The position numbers and the translations under genes were made by a program. Of a stretch of 64,000 nucleotides of DNA, positions 36,101 to 46,392 are shown piece by piece. The stretch comes from Juglans regia (taxonomy: Eukaryota > Streptophyta > Magnoliopsida > Fagales > Juglandaceae). The notes beneath the pieces are model-generated. The model made no database searches. It was given only the letters and a program-made list of their open reading frames with translations, and was not told where the DNA came from. The stretch's first letter is position 1. The number at the start of each line of letters is the position of its first letter. The stretch covers positions 27,665,370 through 27,729,369 of the forward strand of contig NC_049904.1 of assembly GCF_001411555.2 (NCBI RefSeq). The letters are read 5' to 3'.

Positions 36101-37987
36101 TTTGTTGGGTGGGATAATTCTTGATAATATCGGTAGCTCCTAGCTGGTTAACACTTGTTTATAATTTCCTTAATCTTTTATAAAAATAATTGATTCAACA
36201 TTTCTTTGTGTGGTAGTTTTTGTTTCCTCTTAACCCCTAGGGGTTGGTTCAATTGATAAGGGCCTTGGCTTTGGGGTATGTTCCCGCCAGGTCTAAGGTA
36301 CGATTCCTTGGGTGCATATAATTTCTAGGGGCCACGTCCCATTAGTGAGATGTGTGTAATATGAGCACATTCCATGGATATGGAGATTAACCGGGTAAAA
36401 GACATTGCGATTGAACAGTCTCTGGGATTCCTCTTCCTCAAAAATATGTTTTGTTTTTTCCTCTTAGTTGTTGTGCTTGTTCTTTTATCAGTGATGCCAA
36501 TCCCTTCAGCTGGGGGATTGGCATCGCTGATCTTATATTTATTTTCTCAGTTTTTCTCTTGTATTTCTTGCTTCAGTTTGCCCCCTGGTTTTCCCTGACA
36601 TGAGGAATGTAGCAACGGGCTGTGGGGATGGGATGAGTAACCAGACAACATGCTGTAGGGCCATGGAAAGCTACGTGTCCCACTTGCAAAAGCAGATTTT
36701 TATAACCAACTTGCAAGCTTTGGATTGTGCTACATCATTGGGAACAAAGTTAAGAAAATCAGGAATTAACAAAGATGTGTATAGTCTTTGCCATATAAGC
36801 CTCAAGGATTTCTCCCTCCAAGGTAAGGTGTTTGTCGGTTCCCTTTCATAAGCAAATAAACTTTTTCTCTGTCACATTTACTCTAACCTGATTCTAACAC
36901 ATGATATTTTTGTTTTTTGTTTTTTTGCCATTTTGAAATGATATGGACCTGTAATTTGAACATCTCAGTTGGAAATCAAGGTAATGGACATAATTCATAT
37001 GCATTGAGAATTGATAGTCATAGACTCAGTCTATAGACAAAAAATTATTATTTTCCGAATGCGATCTTGTAACTAACATTTATCTTCGTCCATTTTCTGG
37101 TGCAGAGGCTGGATGTCTTTTGCCAAGCATGCCGTCTGATGCAACTTTTGACACGTCTTCAGGAGTAAGCTTCCTTTGTGATCTTAATGACAACATCCCA
37201 GCTCCCTGGCCCACAACATCTAAAGTGCCAGCTTCATCATGCAATAAAAGTATGTCCCAGCGATTGATTTTTATTCTTTTGTATGGAGTACCAGATCTTT
37301 CAAATAATTTGTTGCTTATTTCTTTCAAAAATCAATATCCTAATGTGAAACAAATACTTATTTTCTCTGTTATACTTATCAACCTGGCTTATGGGAATTT
37401 CAGCTGTCAAAATTCCTGCACTTCCAGCAGTGGCATCTGCTCAAAGTGGTACGTGCGAATCTTTTCATTATTTTTATATTTTAATGAAATGTGAGTTAGA
37501 TTTGCGCAATCTTCGATTGTGGATAAGCTACAACAGACGCTTGGTTACATAGTTTTACTCACCAAGAATGGTAGTTGTCTTAATTGAGGTAGTTCTGTCA
37601 TCCAAAAGATACAGTGCAAACGGGCCAATTTGGTTCCATCAAGTTGGTTATGAAGTATCTATGCCCTTCCACTTCAATCTTCATGAAAAGGACATGAAAT
37701 ACAATGCATGGAAGATATTGGGAAATCACTTCAATTCTAAGTTTGATGGATATCAGTTTTCCTTCAGAGGGAACTATCCCAAGATGGACAAACTGAATCC
37801 CTCAGTCACCCACTTTCTCTATAAACTTATAGGCAAAGAGGTTGGAAGTTCCTTATAGGCTGTTGCAACCTTTTGTCCTAAACAATCTTTGACTTTAATG
37901 ATCAATTGCTTGGCAGGATTTCATACAGATAATGTCATGCATTTTCTACTTTTTGCTTCCTCGATGGTCCTCATAATGGTCGTGTGA
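33173..37987 (+). CDS. GPI-anchored, cysteine-rich protein (At1g61900-like)
   Basis: Eight exons read through with GT-AG borders and matching phases: 33173-33281, 34949-35128, 35267-35872, 36577-36822, 36969-36980 (12 nt), 37106-37249, 37404-37448 and 37917-37987, giving 470 residues. A second in-frame ATG at 33209 gives 458 residues and a more typical signal peptide (MKEGVTLKLTLINIILVEVF). The mature part has PEISPSGSPRPFLPLLAPSP, VCMLNFTAAESLM, DCWSAFAPFLANVICCPQLE, paired CC motifs and NXS/T sites. The end FLLFASSMVLIMVV is a hydrophobic tail after a small-residue region (ASAQSG), as expected for a GPI anchor. The family (Arabidopsis At1g61900) is annotated as GPI-anchored with unknown role; the protein should sit on the outer plasma membrane. 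Intron 3 carries SINE-like DNA. Confidence 0.88.
36233..36428 (+). mobile_element. SINE-related tRNA-derived repeat in intron 3
   Basis: The first 100 bases match the SINE at 53360-53596: CCCTAGGGGTTGGTTCAATTG (A-box region), GGGCCTTGGCTTTGGGGTATG, GGTCTAAGGTACGATTCC (B-box) and TTTCTAGGGGCC. The 3' half differs and no A tail is seen. TTTCCTCTT lies before it and TTCCTCTTCC after it, a weak candidate duplication. The right border is uncertain. Confidence 0.6.
36969..36980 (+). other. 12-nt microexon of the GPI-protein gene
   Basis: TTGGAAATCAAG lies between an acceptor (CATCTCAG) and a donor (GTAATGG). With one base from each neighbouring exon it adds VGNQ/E, linking SLKDFSLQ to EAGCLLPSMPSD. 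Without it the frame stays open (12 nt) but four residues would be missing. I recall the same VGNQE string in homologues. Confidence 0.75.
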
Positions 37988-38397
37988 TTTTAAGAAGCTT
38001 TTTCATGCACATTGCACGGAGTCAGTCCTTGGAAGAGCAAAGGAAAAATAGATGAAGGCCAACTGCATACAATCCTGGTTCCTGAATAGAAAACTATTTA
38101 TCTATTGGGTAGAGAATCTCTATTTTAGATACTAATAGAATTGTGTTTATGAGCATATAAGTGATTCTTGATTCTTGCTTGCTGGTTTAATAAGTTTTTG
38201 TAGAGGAAGTAGTCGGGAAACGGGGAAAGTGATGTTATATTTCTCAATACCGAGCTGATTGCCTTATAAATTTAGGTTGTATCTGTTGTAACATGGCTAA
38301 TGTGACGAGAACATCAACACCACTCGCCAAGTGTAATGTTATGCTTCGTTCTAAATTTTGTCATCTGAAGTTACAAATGTTGATATGACACGTTAAG

Positions 38398-39011
38398 GTC
38401 CGGTTTGGATATTCAGAAACTATCTCATTTGGGCTCTATGGCAAGTCTCATCTGGGTATCCAAACGGTCAGTGTGATATTTTTATTTCATTTCTACTCAT
38501 TTGCGTTTTGAAATTAATAACTTATATAAACAGTAAAAAGTTAAGTAAACAGAATAAAACCGACATAAATAGTACAATAAATAGTATAAAATTGACATAA
38601 CTATAATAAACCGTACAAAACTGATATAAACAGTAAAAAATTATGTAAACAATGTACTTTTTTCTTCATCCATTTCGAAGATCATTTTTTCTCCATGTTC
38701 ATACCTCTTCCCCTCAAATAAAATTCACCATTTTAAATTTTGGTGGGAATAAAGGGCAATTTCGATTAAAAAATATGTTTTGAGATATAAATTTATTTAT
38801 GGTATATTTTTTTAATTAGTTATAAATATTACTTTTTATTAATATATTTATAACTATTACTCAATAATTATAAAATTATTTTCAATGATCGGTAAGACCC
38901 ACACCTTTATCAAATCCAAAAAAGTAAAAAAATTATATTATCTCATCTTAACTTAAAAATTTGGCTTATATTTAAAATATATTATCTCATCTCATCTAAC
39001 TACATACCTGA
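38398..39011 (+). repeat. Long family-A variant
   Basis: The left end CCGGTTTGGATATTCAGAAAC and the right end ATTATCTCATCTCATCTAAC...CTGAACGAG fit family A, but the copy is about 600 bp. It holds an inner segment with repeated TAAACAGTA and GACATAAA strings, plus a second CATCTGGGTATCCAAACGG near 38460. It may be a compound of two copies. Confidence 0.5.
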
Positions 39012-39185
39012 ACGAGATTTAAATGATTTAATATCTTAATTAGACAATAGTTTAAAACTTGTCATATCAGTGGTGCGATTAGAGATAGAAAAGAAGTCCA
39101 TTGAAAGAACAACATTTTAAATATTTAAAAGAAAAAACAACTTTCGTTTTGGGTAGCGCCAAAACCACAAGTTTGCTCTTCCTAC

Positions 39186-40024
39186 TAGAGCTGTGCAAAC
39201 CCTTCGTCCACTCCAATTTCATCCGATATTTGCTCTAATTCAGACTTTGATAGAGTCGAAATGGTCGGAATTCGGAATCGGAGTGACTCCGAGAATGATT
39301 GTCGGAGTTGGAGTTTGGAGCTTCACGGAATTTCGAACGAAGCTCCAAACTCCGATTCCGAATTTCGACTTTTTTTTTTTAAAAAAAAAAAGATGTAAAA
39401 CGATGTTGTTTTACATTTGAATTAAAAAAAAAAAAACTATATGAAGTTGTTCCACTTCTTCCTTCTTCCCCTCACTCTCTTTCCCTTCTTCTGAATCTCT
39501 GAATCTTCTATATTCCCTCTCTGAGTCTTTGTTGCTACGTTCACGTTTATCGCAGTGATCTTGCCGTCGTCTGCGCCGTTTAGCCTTTGCGACGCCTTAA
39601 CTCGTAAGTGTAATCTGAGACTCCGAGCCCTAAATTAATTAATTTTTACAATTTTTATTTTTTGCCATAATGTTGGGTTGCATGGAATTATTTGATGCTT
39701 TACATTATAACAGTTGTTTTGGGTCTAGTTGCTGACTGTTGGGTTGCTTGTAAATGTAAAATGGAATGGATTACGATGGAGTGGAACATTGTGAAATGAC
39801 ACCAGTGTATGCAGGGAATGTGTTTGTGAAAATGAAGCTGTGAATTGTGAAATGTTGTTGAGTTATGAGATAGTTGCTACTCCGATTGGAGTTCCGAACT
39901 TCGACTCCGAGCTTTGAACTTTGATTGGAGTCGGAGTTAGATGGTGTTTTGACCTCCGACCCCAATCGGAGTCGGAGGTCGGAGGTGGGCACTCCGAATC
40001 CATCGGAGTTGGAGCCCACCCCTA
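39186..40024. mobile_element. hAT-like non-autonomous element with 8-bp duplication
   Basis: The 839-bp element starts TAGAGCTGTGCAAAC and ends TTGGAGCCCACCCCTA, imperfect inverted ends of the hAT TAGGGGTG type. CTTCCTAC (39178-39185) and CTTCCTAG (40025-40032) match at 7 of 8 bases. Both ends carry arrays of CGGAGT/ACTCCGA motifs within about 200 bp, the subterminal repeats expected of hAT elements. No transposase frame is seen. Confidence 0.75.
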
Positions 40025-40304
40025 CTTCCTAGCTATTTGAAGTAGAATTTTGGTTACTTAAATACAGCAATGCAGGCTGTGCTTATTTGGGCAACTAACG
40101 ATAATAATGCGACTTTTCTAGACTCCACTTGGTATTTGTTATAAAAGAAGTACTACATACATAAAAGGAATATGTAAAAAGAAATTTATGAAATGACGTA
40201 ATTTCATATGATCCGTTCAATTTATTTTATAAGAAAAGTAACTTTACAATCTAGCACGTACCATATCAAACCATGTTAGTTTGTGTATTTACATTTATGT
40301 AATC

Positions 40305-40487
40305 TAGGGGTGAAAACCGATGACGTCAGCGCGGTTTTTGGGCAAAACCGATGCCGACCGACGTTTGGAAAATGAGGGAGCCACCGACCATAACCGATCG
40401 ATGGGGAGGAGGAAACCGATCGAGGAGGTTCTCTGGCAGTTCTTGACTGGCGTCGGTTCCCGTAGTGGCAATTATCTATAGAGAGAA

Positions 40488-40540
<53 letters not shown>

Positions 40541-40902
40541 GCAGAGTAAATTGGGAAGAAGAGGCTAGGGAAGAAGAAGACACATTTCGGAACGACGTCG
40601 TTTCAGACTTATTTTGTTTTTTCTTATATTCTTAATAAAACGACGTCGTTTCCATTATCTGTTGTAATACTTATAGTTATAAAACGACGCCGTTCCACTT
40701 AAATTTAAGTGGAACAACTTCGTTTCGATAAGGGTATATTAAAATTTTTTTTATTATATCAATCAGTTCAGCGGTCCGGTCCGACTTTAAACCGGGACCG
40801 AACCACTGAACGTCGATTTCTTCAAATTGCCACCACACCCCGACCGGTTTCTGACTTGGTCGGTCGGTTCACATCGATGGCGTCGGTTTCTGTACAACCC
40901 TA
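40305..40902. mobile_element. hAT-like non-autonomous element with 8-bp duplication
   Basis: The 598-bp element starts TAGGGGTGAAAACCGATGACG and ends CGTCGGTTTCTGTACAACCCTA, read as inverted ends. ATGTAATC (40297-40304) and ATGTAATA (40903-40910) match at 7 of 8 bases. Subterminal CGGT(C/T) and CCGAC motifs are frequent. The interior holds a GA microsatellite (40493-40538) and several AACGACG(T/C)CGTT palindromes. Confidence 0.78.
40493..40538. repeat. GA dinucleotide microsatellite
   Basis: About 23 uninterrupted GA units lie inside the hAT-like element at 40305-40902. Confidence 0.95.
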
Positions 40903-41181
40903 ATGTAATAAGTGATTAAAGTATTTCTCTTGTTATATCTGCCGAATAGATTCCAAACAAACTTTTTTTAACATAAGAAAGACAAAAAAGACAATGCTAG
41001 GGACCGCCCAACTTGGACCGTGCCCATAGTGTATTTGAATTTTTTTTTTAACATTTTTAACCATTTGAAAAAATGTACAAAGGATACAAAAATGCACAAA
41101 TGATACATGAATAGTAACATACAATATCGATATTATTCAAGATTATAAGGACTTAAGTTCATCAACAGATTACTTTCGCCT

Positions 41182-41475
41182 TTTGTCAAAGTAAATTTTG
41201 ATGCAGCATTCGATAAGGTCAATGGCAGAATGGGGATGAGGATAGTTATTAGGGACTATGCAGGCAGTTTACAAGCTTGTTTGATAACTTCTAGGGATCA
41301 CACTCACTCAATCTTTCAAGCAAAAGGAGAAGCTCTCCATAGAGCAATGGGTTTATGCCTCGAGCTAGGTCTAAGCCATGTGTTTTTCGAAGGAGATGCC
41401 AAAGTTGTCATAGATGCTGGAAACTCCAAAAAGGAAGACAACTCATGGCTGGGACAATTGATAGAGGATTTGTAG
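41182..41475 (+). pseudogene. LINE RNase H domain fragment
   Basis: The open frame reads FVKVNFDAAFDKVNGRMG, then IVIRDYAGSL, QAKGEALHRAMGLCLELG and VFFEGDAKVVIDAGN. This is the RVT_3/RNase H domain found at the end of plant L1-type LINEs, with the first catalytic Asp (NFDAA), the Glu (AKGEAL) and the second Asp (EGDAK). It stops at 41475, before the last motif. No other LINE part lies upstream, so it is an isolated fragment. Confidence 0.7.
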
Positions 41476-44109
41476 CAGATTCTGGTTTGCAACCCAACTT
41501 GCCAACTTGGCTAATCTGTCTGCGAGGTTATTCATTTCTCTAAGACAGTGAAAAATCGGAACCACCATCGAATGCACCATCAATTTAGCTTCATTTCAGT
41601 GCTTTTGACTCCTCTAAAGGACAAGCCCACCTTTTTCCCACCAATTTACCACAAGTTGAGAATCAGTTTCTACTTCAACAAGAGTTATATTCATCTATGA
41701 CTAGAGATTCAAACCATTCGAGTGGGCTCGAATCTCATCGATATTATTGGAATTGATACAATAATATTTGACAAAAGAAAATATCATGTGACCCTTCTCA
41801 TTTCTAATAATTACTCCACCTTCGCTACTTCCAGAATTCCTGATGCTACTCCCATCCACATTAAGCTTAACAAAATTATGTGCAATGAGCATTCATTTCA
41901 AAATTTGAATTTGCTTATTTCTGACAAGCATAGTCAATAACCCAAATTACTTTAAAACTGAATCATTTGAAATTTTAATGAAAAGTTTAGTCATGTTGAT
42001 ATGAATAATCTAAGCTAAAAAGTTCTTTATCTTATAGCACACTTGCTCCCTTGTTTCAACAACCCCCTCCATGCGAGCTTTACATCTCTATAGCCACAAG
42101 ATTCAGCTGATAATAGAAGGGAGAACTCCAAACACAACAGTTATATGAGATACCACTCAAGCCTTGGACAACCACTATTGTATTCCCCCTGTATGAGTAG
42201 TCCCAAAATTCAGCCCTATGATTGATTCAAATGACTTCCAGACATAATTAGGCATCTCTCCCATTACAAGAGAGTGATCTAAAGACTCACAAGCAGCCAC
42301 TTTACAATATTCACATTTTAAGGTCATAGAGATATGCAACTTCATAATATTCTGGTCAAAATTAGGCAAGCATTTATGCATACCTCTCCACATAAAAGTA
42401 GAAATTTTACGGGGCAATAAGCTATGCCAGATCAATTTAGCCTACTCCACTTTGTCTCTGCGATCATAGGTGAATTGCCAAGCTGAAAGTGTAGAGAAAT
42501 TTTTGTTTTGTTAAGCTCTCCATATAGGAATATCAGGACCTATGACAATCTTGATACTTTGAATTTTTAGTTCTTCACAGAGGTTACTCCCCACTAGCTC
42601 CTGAATTTTCTCCCGATTACCTCCTATCTCAGAGTATACATCAGCTACGTACTTTCAGAGAGGGATTTGTAATATTCAAGAGTTCTCCAAGAATTCCCAA
42701 AAAGGACCAATTTTCAAACCAAAAGGATCCTTCACTAATAATCCATCCTGAGCCCCTAATAACTAATTTCAACAACGGTTTTAAGGCCTTTTAAAAATTT
42801 GATTCATATGAGAAATGATCAAGGAGGAAAGGGTGGTGTTTATTTCTATATTTGGCTTGAAAAAAACTAGCCCAAAGAGAATTATCATATAGGAGCTGCC
42901 AAGCAAATTTCATATGTAGGGCTTTCTCCATATCTTTTAACTTTCGTATTTTGAGCTCTCCTTCTTCTATAGGCCTATAAACTTTATCCCAAGCCACCAA
43001 TTTCTTATTCTTCTTGGTATCCTTACTACCCCACAGGAAGTATGCAAAAATCTGATTAAGCTTATGAAGCACATTGCGAGGCATATTAAGCATTGCTAAA
43101 AGATGAATAAGAACTTGGTAGCACATGGTTTAATAACACTAGTCTACCCCCCTTAGAGAGTAAAGCTCCTTTCCATGAGGCTAATTTCTTCTGCACTTTT
43201 TGGATTAATAGATCAAGATGAGTAGCATGTATACTACCTATACATATTGAAGCACCCAAATAGAAGCAGAGGACGAACCTTCATGAAACCATGTTGCTTT
43301 GAGCCCAATCGTCTTACGAGAAATGGAGGTTTGTTTAGCAGATTTTGTATGATTGACCTTCTGACTTGAAATACTTTCATATAACCAAGTATCCATGTCC
43401 TTCAAAGAAATTTTGGATCCATTAAAAAAAATTATTAGAACCTCTGCATACAGAAGATGAGAAATCCTGGGGCATCCTTTGTGTGTTTTGTAGCCAATAA
43501 TCTTCCCATATGTAGCTCTCTTGTTAAGTAAACGACTTAGTACTTCTTCAGCAATAATAAATAAGGGGGCAGTGAGTCCCCTTGACGCAATTCTTAAAAT
43601 GATTAAAAGTAGTCTTTACTAGTGCCATTCATTAATATAGAGAAAGAATGAGCAGTGATACGATTAGATATAAGATGTCTTCATTTAGCAGAGAATCCCA
43701 AAACTTAGAGAAAATCCAATATAAAATTTCATTCGAGTTGATCATATGTTTTAGTCATATCCATCTTAATCATCACATGACCTTCTCGCACCTTGGCATT
43801 TATGCTATGAAGTGTCTTCTAGGCAAGTGTTATATTATCGTGTATGTTATGTCCTCTGATAAAAACCCCTTGTTCTTTAGAAATAATTTTGGAAAGAAGG
43901 GGGTTAAGCCTATTAACCAAAATTTTGGAGAAAACTTTAACCAACTTACACAGACTAATAGGGTTGAATTTAGCAAAACTTGAAGGATTGCCTTCCTTAG
44001 GAATAATAACAATGAAATTAGAATAGTAAAATTTAAGAAGAAGGGTACCATTAAAAAAATCAGCAGGTGCTTTTACCATATCCTCTTTAATGATATCACA
44101 ACAATACAT
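41476..44109 (-). mobile_element. Decayed L1-type LINE, RT to RNase H
   Basis: From right to left on the minus strand come an RT start (43819-44109; VIIPKEGNPSSFAKFNPISL, SKIISKEQGVF), an RT end (42791-43126; FAYFLWGSKDTKK, HMKFAWQLLYDNSLWASFF), a zf-RVT zinc-binding part (42175-42435; KISTFMWRGMHKCLPNFDQ, CEYC, SLDHSL) and RNase H (41476-41892; FVKLNVDGSS, EVETDSQLVVNWW, MNNLADRLAKLA). The catalytic YADD box reads YAEV at about 43439-43450, so the enzyme would be dead. Many stops and frameshifts are present. The endonuclease part is absent. Confidence 0.8.
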
Positions 44110-44120
44110 AAAGAAACAAA

Positions 44121-44870
44121 GTGCATTTATCCCTTACAAAGTGCATTTATTTTTATTATCTAATTATCTCTCTTTATTTTTTATTCTTTTAGAATTTCGC
44201 CGAAAGATGGTTATCAGTTCAAGGACTCAAGGTGCCCCTACTTTTTCAGGGTAAAAAGGATTAGAGAAAATACCTTGAGCCAATGTTCGAGTACCAGGCA
44301 CTACGACGCTGAAGCAACCCATGTCATACTCCCAAGAAAAGCTCGAACAACTTTCAATAAAAGGGTACTTGTACCTGAAATAGACACAGGTGGGTAGGTA
44401 GAGAATACCTAGGGGTGTGAGACAATTCTCTCTAAGGAACTTGGCAAAATAACATCGTAACTTTGGGATAAGGGGTGTCTCCTCACAAAGGAGATAGTAG
44501 TGACCAGGCCCGGGCGACTGTTTACCAAAAGCACAAGTCTTCGCAAAGTCGTAAGACCATGTATGAGGCCTGACACCTGCCCAGTGACGGAAGGTTAAGG
44601 AAGTTGGTGACCTGATAATAAGAGAGCCGACAACTGAAGTCCTGTGAATGATTGTCGTAACTATAACGGTCCTAAAGTAGTGAAATTCTTTATCGAGTAA
44701 GTTCTTCGGTTATTTTCTTTATTAACCATGAATAATAATGAAAAGATTTTTTTGAAAAGAAGACATCGATGCTTTATTATTATTGTTCATTTTAGCATTA
44801 AGAATACTTTTTCGTATCCCCATGAATCGGACAGTGAATTTATCTCTTATAAAGTGCATTTATTTTTATT
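44121..44870. repeat. 37-bp direct repeats bracketing the mitochondrial insert
   Basis: GTGCATTTATCCCTTACAAA... at 44121-44157 and GTGAATTTATCTCTTATAAA... at 44834-44870 match at 34 of 37 positions, including the shared AAAGTGCATTTATTTTTATT. The core AAAGTGCATTTAT also appears twice in the left copy. The intervening 676 bp contain the rRNA-like piece. Confidence 0.75.
44192..44705 (+). pseudogene. rrn26: Mitochondrial 26S rRNA fragment in the nucleus (NUMT)
   Basis: The segment follows the central and 3' domains of plant mitochondrial large-subunit rRNA. It includes TTATCAGTTCAAGGAC, GGTAGGTAGAGAATACCTAGG, CGACTGTTTACCAAAA, GCAAAGTCGTAAGACCATGT and the near-universal TAACTATAACGGTCCTAA. The string AAGTCGTAAGACCATGTATG marks it as mitochondrial and not plastid, from my memory of both. 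Differences are mostly C-to-T and G-to-A, for example GGTCCTAAAGTAGTGAAATT where the conserved form has GG and GC. It begins inside the gene and ends in GTAAGTTCTTCGG, so it is a fragment and not a working rRNA gene. Confidence 0.85.
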
Positions 44871-45149
44871 GAAACATTATCATGAATGAGTAGGGTCAAA
44901 TTGTACTACATTATTTTTGGCGCATGCATGAATATGGCCCTCCTTTTATCATATCAATCAAGGCCATGATCAATATATGATGGTAAATAAAGTCATCTTC
45001 CAGGTTCCCACCTAAAAGCACTCAAGCAAAAAGAAGTAAATTTTTTTTAAAAATAAATATTAAAAAATTTACTCTACATATTTATGTTTTATTTAGAAAT
45101 TATAACTTTAAATGAAAATTATAAGAAATCTATTCAATTAAAACTAATG

Positions 45150-45495
45150 TTTTGAATACCATATCGGAAGCCGTACCGGTCAAGGCACTGGAATAAAATA
45201 TTTCGATACTGATACCGTTTCGAAATAGTCGATATATGAATAAATTATATATATAAATTATATTCTAAAATAATAGTCTATATATTAATTAATTATATAT
45301 AAATACATATATATAAATTATAAATAATCTAATTTAAATTGAAAGTCAAAAAATAAGCTTGTAGTTTGAAAAAAAAGACTGAAGGTCGAAATATCGACCG
45401 GTACGAAACGTATGGAATACTTGTACCGGCCCAGCGGTCGGTACGAAAAATTTCGACCATACCAATCGGTACGGTAGTAAATTGAAAACCATGAT
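45150..45495. repeat. MITE-like element with ACCGGT/GGTACG ends
   Basis: The left part GTTTTGAATACCATATCGGAA, then GCCGTACCGGTC, mirrors the right part GGTACGGTAGTAAATTGAAAA, ending CCATG. An AT-rich core (TATATAAATTA repeats) lies between. This is the layout of a non-autonomous DNA element; I could not read a duplication. Confidence 0.5.
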
Positions 45496-46207
45496 TAAAA
45501 TCCAAAGACTGAAGTATTGTAAGCATTCCTCATTTATCGCATTAAATATAAAATGAAAAAAAGATTTATTCATAAAAGGTTTTTATAAAAATATAAATAT
45601 AAATTAATGTGATTTAGTGTGATAAATTAAATAATAAAATTATTTTTATTATAAAATAATTGTAATATATTATATAAAATAAGGTTAATTTGTGAATTTA
45701 AAATATTTGAATTTACAAAATTGCAACTTGTCCGGAAGGAAAAGAGTGGTGAGACTGTGGGCAATCCTCCAGCAATGGTTCAGCCGACAAAAGTACCAGC
45801 TTTCATTTAATTTTCAGAAATGCATCGAAAATTTGTTTCTAAAGTGTCCTGAATTTTTTATTAATTTAATAATTAAGAAAATATTTTTAAAAGTAATTGT
45901 TACGTACAATCGGTGTAAAACCGGCGTGTAACCGCCTGACGTGGCATGTCAACATTTGTCAAAAATTAAAAAGAAAATTTAAAAAGTCGACTGAAACGCA
46001 AGAGAAGAGATTTGAGAAATTGAAGAAGCATTTATCATTCCATCTTTCATTATCTATTGGAAGAAAAAGGCCGAAGAAGCATCTTAGAAGTCGAATGACA
46101 AATGCACATAGAATCTAACCCAATAGATTGAAAGTCGACTGGCACCCATAGCTGAAAAAAGTCAACTGAAAGTTTGAAACACATTTCCGATAATCCAAAG
46201 ATTAAGC

Positions 46208-46392
46208 TTCGTTTGCTTCTTAGATTCATTCTAATTCATCATTACAATTTTTTTAAATTTTAATATAAAATATAATAAATAATTCAACTTTTTTAAATCT
46301 TAAAATAATAATAATATTAAAAAATAATATTTTAACAATATAATATTTTATCATTTAAATTCAATTCAATTCAACATTCAAATGCAGCCTAA
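46208..46392 (+). repeat. Family-A MITE
   Basis: The copy runs from GCTTCGTTTGCTTCTTAGATT, through ATCATTACAATTTTTTTAAA, ATATAAAATATAATAAATAAT and ATTAAAAAATAATATTTTAA, to CAACATTCAAATGCAGCC. The TCATCTC arrays are eroded. Confidence 0.55.

Noticed and set aside
40493..40538. A CRISPR-like or other functional repeat array
   Set aside because: It is a plain GA microsatellite. No direct repeats with unique spacers occur anywhere in the window.
44192..44705. A functional nuclear or plastid 23S/26S rRNA gene
   Set aside because: Only the central to 3' part is present, conserved positions carry many transitions, and the wording fits the mitochondrial and not the plastid gene.
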